Shown: positions 14,238-14,483 of the stretch, in pieces | Layout of the letters: every line of letters begins with the position of its first letter | Position numbering within the stretch: position 1 is the first letter of the stretch | Origin: Tannerella sp. | GTDB lineage: Bacteria > Bacteroidota > Bacteroidia > Bacteroidales > Tannerellaceae | Direction: 5' to 3' | Assembly (NCBI GenBank): GCA_031289515.1 | Contig: JAITPH010000007.1 | Span: 1 to 14,483 of the forward strand | DNA length: 14,483 bases | Program-made: the position numbers and the translations under genes | Notes under the pieces: generated by a model | Seen by the model: the letters and a program-made list of their open reading frames with translations, nothing else | The model's database searches: none | Told to the model about the DNA's origin: nothing

Positions 14238-14483
14238 CGTCATTGCGAGGAACTAACAAAACAATTATTATAATGGGCTCTGTTTTGCTTCGTACCTCGA
14301 ATTGACGGCAGACTGTCCTTTATTGGCAAAGTCTTTGCGCGTTTTCGTCATTATATGGAACGAAGCAATCCGGAAATACAGGGCGCCGGATTGCTTCGCA
14401 GGCTCGCAATGACGGCAGACTATCCTTTATTGGCGTAGTGTTTGCGAATTTCGTTATTGTAAGAGATTGCGAATGACGGGAGA
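14238..14483. repeat. Tandem ~107-bp palindromic repeat, three units (third cut by window edge)
   Basis: Units start at 14238 (CGTCATTGCGAGG), 14346 (CGTCATTATATGG) and 14452 (CGTTATTGTAAG), i.e. 108 and 106 bp apart. Unit 2 contains a perfect 13-bp inverted repeat, CGAAGCAATCCGG (14361-14373) with CCGGATTGCTTCG (14386-14398), and ends CTCGCAATGACGGCAG. Unit 1 keeps both outer arms (CGTCATTGCGAGGAAC and CTCGAATTGACGGCAG) but its centre has decayed. Unit tails match: GACGGCAGACTGTCCTTTAT in unit 1 and GACGGCAGACTATCCTTTAT in unit 2. The core resembles the CATTGCGAG/CGAAGCAATCC dispersed palindromes I recall from many bacterial genomes. No open frame of note lies here. Confidence 0.85.

Overview
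This window looks like chromosomal DNA of a Bacteroidota member, most likely order Bacteroidales. Three things point there: a full-length SprA/Sov homologue (2,501 residues, the outer-membrane translocon of the type IX secretion system), Bacteroidota-type promoters (-7 TAnnTTTG with an upstream TTG/TTTG) in front of two genes, and A-rich translation starts lacking clear Shine-Dalgarno sequences. The genus cannot be named from the sequence alone.

Layout, all genes on the minus strand and so read from right to left. Positions 14087-14483 are non-coding: a roughly 107-bp tandem palindromic repeat (14238-14483), a small hairpin and a candidate promoter. Then follow dxs (14086-12191), trkA (12191-10851, overlapping the dxs stop as TAATG), trkH (10839-9376, 11-bp gap), ruvA (9285-8695, 90-bp gap) and sprA (8678-1173, 16-bp gap). 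No convincing intrinsic terminator separates any of these five, so they could form one transcription unit, or dxs-trkA-trkH plus ruvA-sprA. Next is a 658-bp non-coding region (515-1172) with a 21-bp minisatellite, several perfect hairpins and a duplicated 15-mer. Finally there is the 5' part of a gene for a probable exported beta-barrel-type protein (514-1, running off the window), with its own good promoter.

Functionally the cluster mixes housekeeping and envelope roles. Dxs makes DXP for MEP-pathway isoprenoids (and thiamine/pyridoxal). TrkA and TrkH form a potassium-uptake system. RuvA is the Holliday-junction-binding subunit of RuvAB. SprA is the outer-membrane pore of T9SS. The genes do not obviously act together; the tight packing suggests shared expression.

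I do not see a new multi-gene system here. The parts not explained by known genes are the structured region 600-1130 and the tandem palindromes upstream of dxs. Both look more like repetitive non-coding elements than genes, but they are the places worth a second look.
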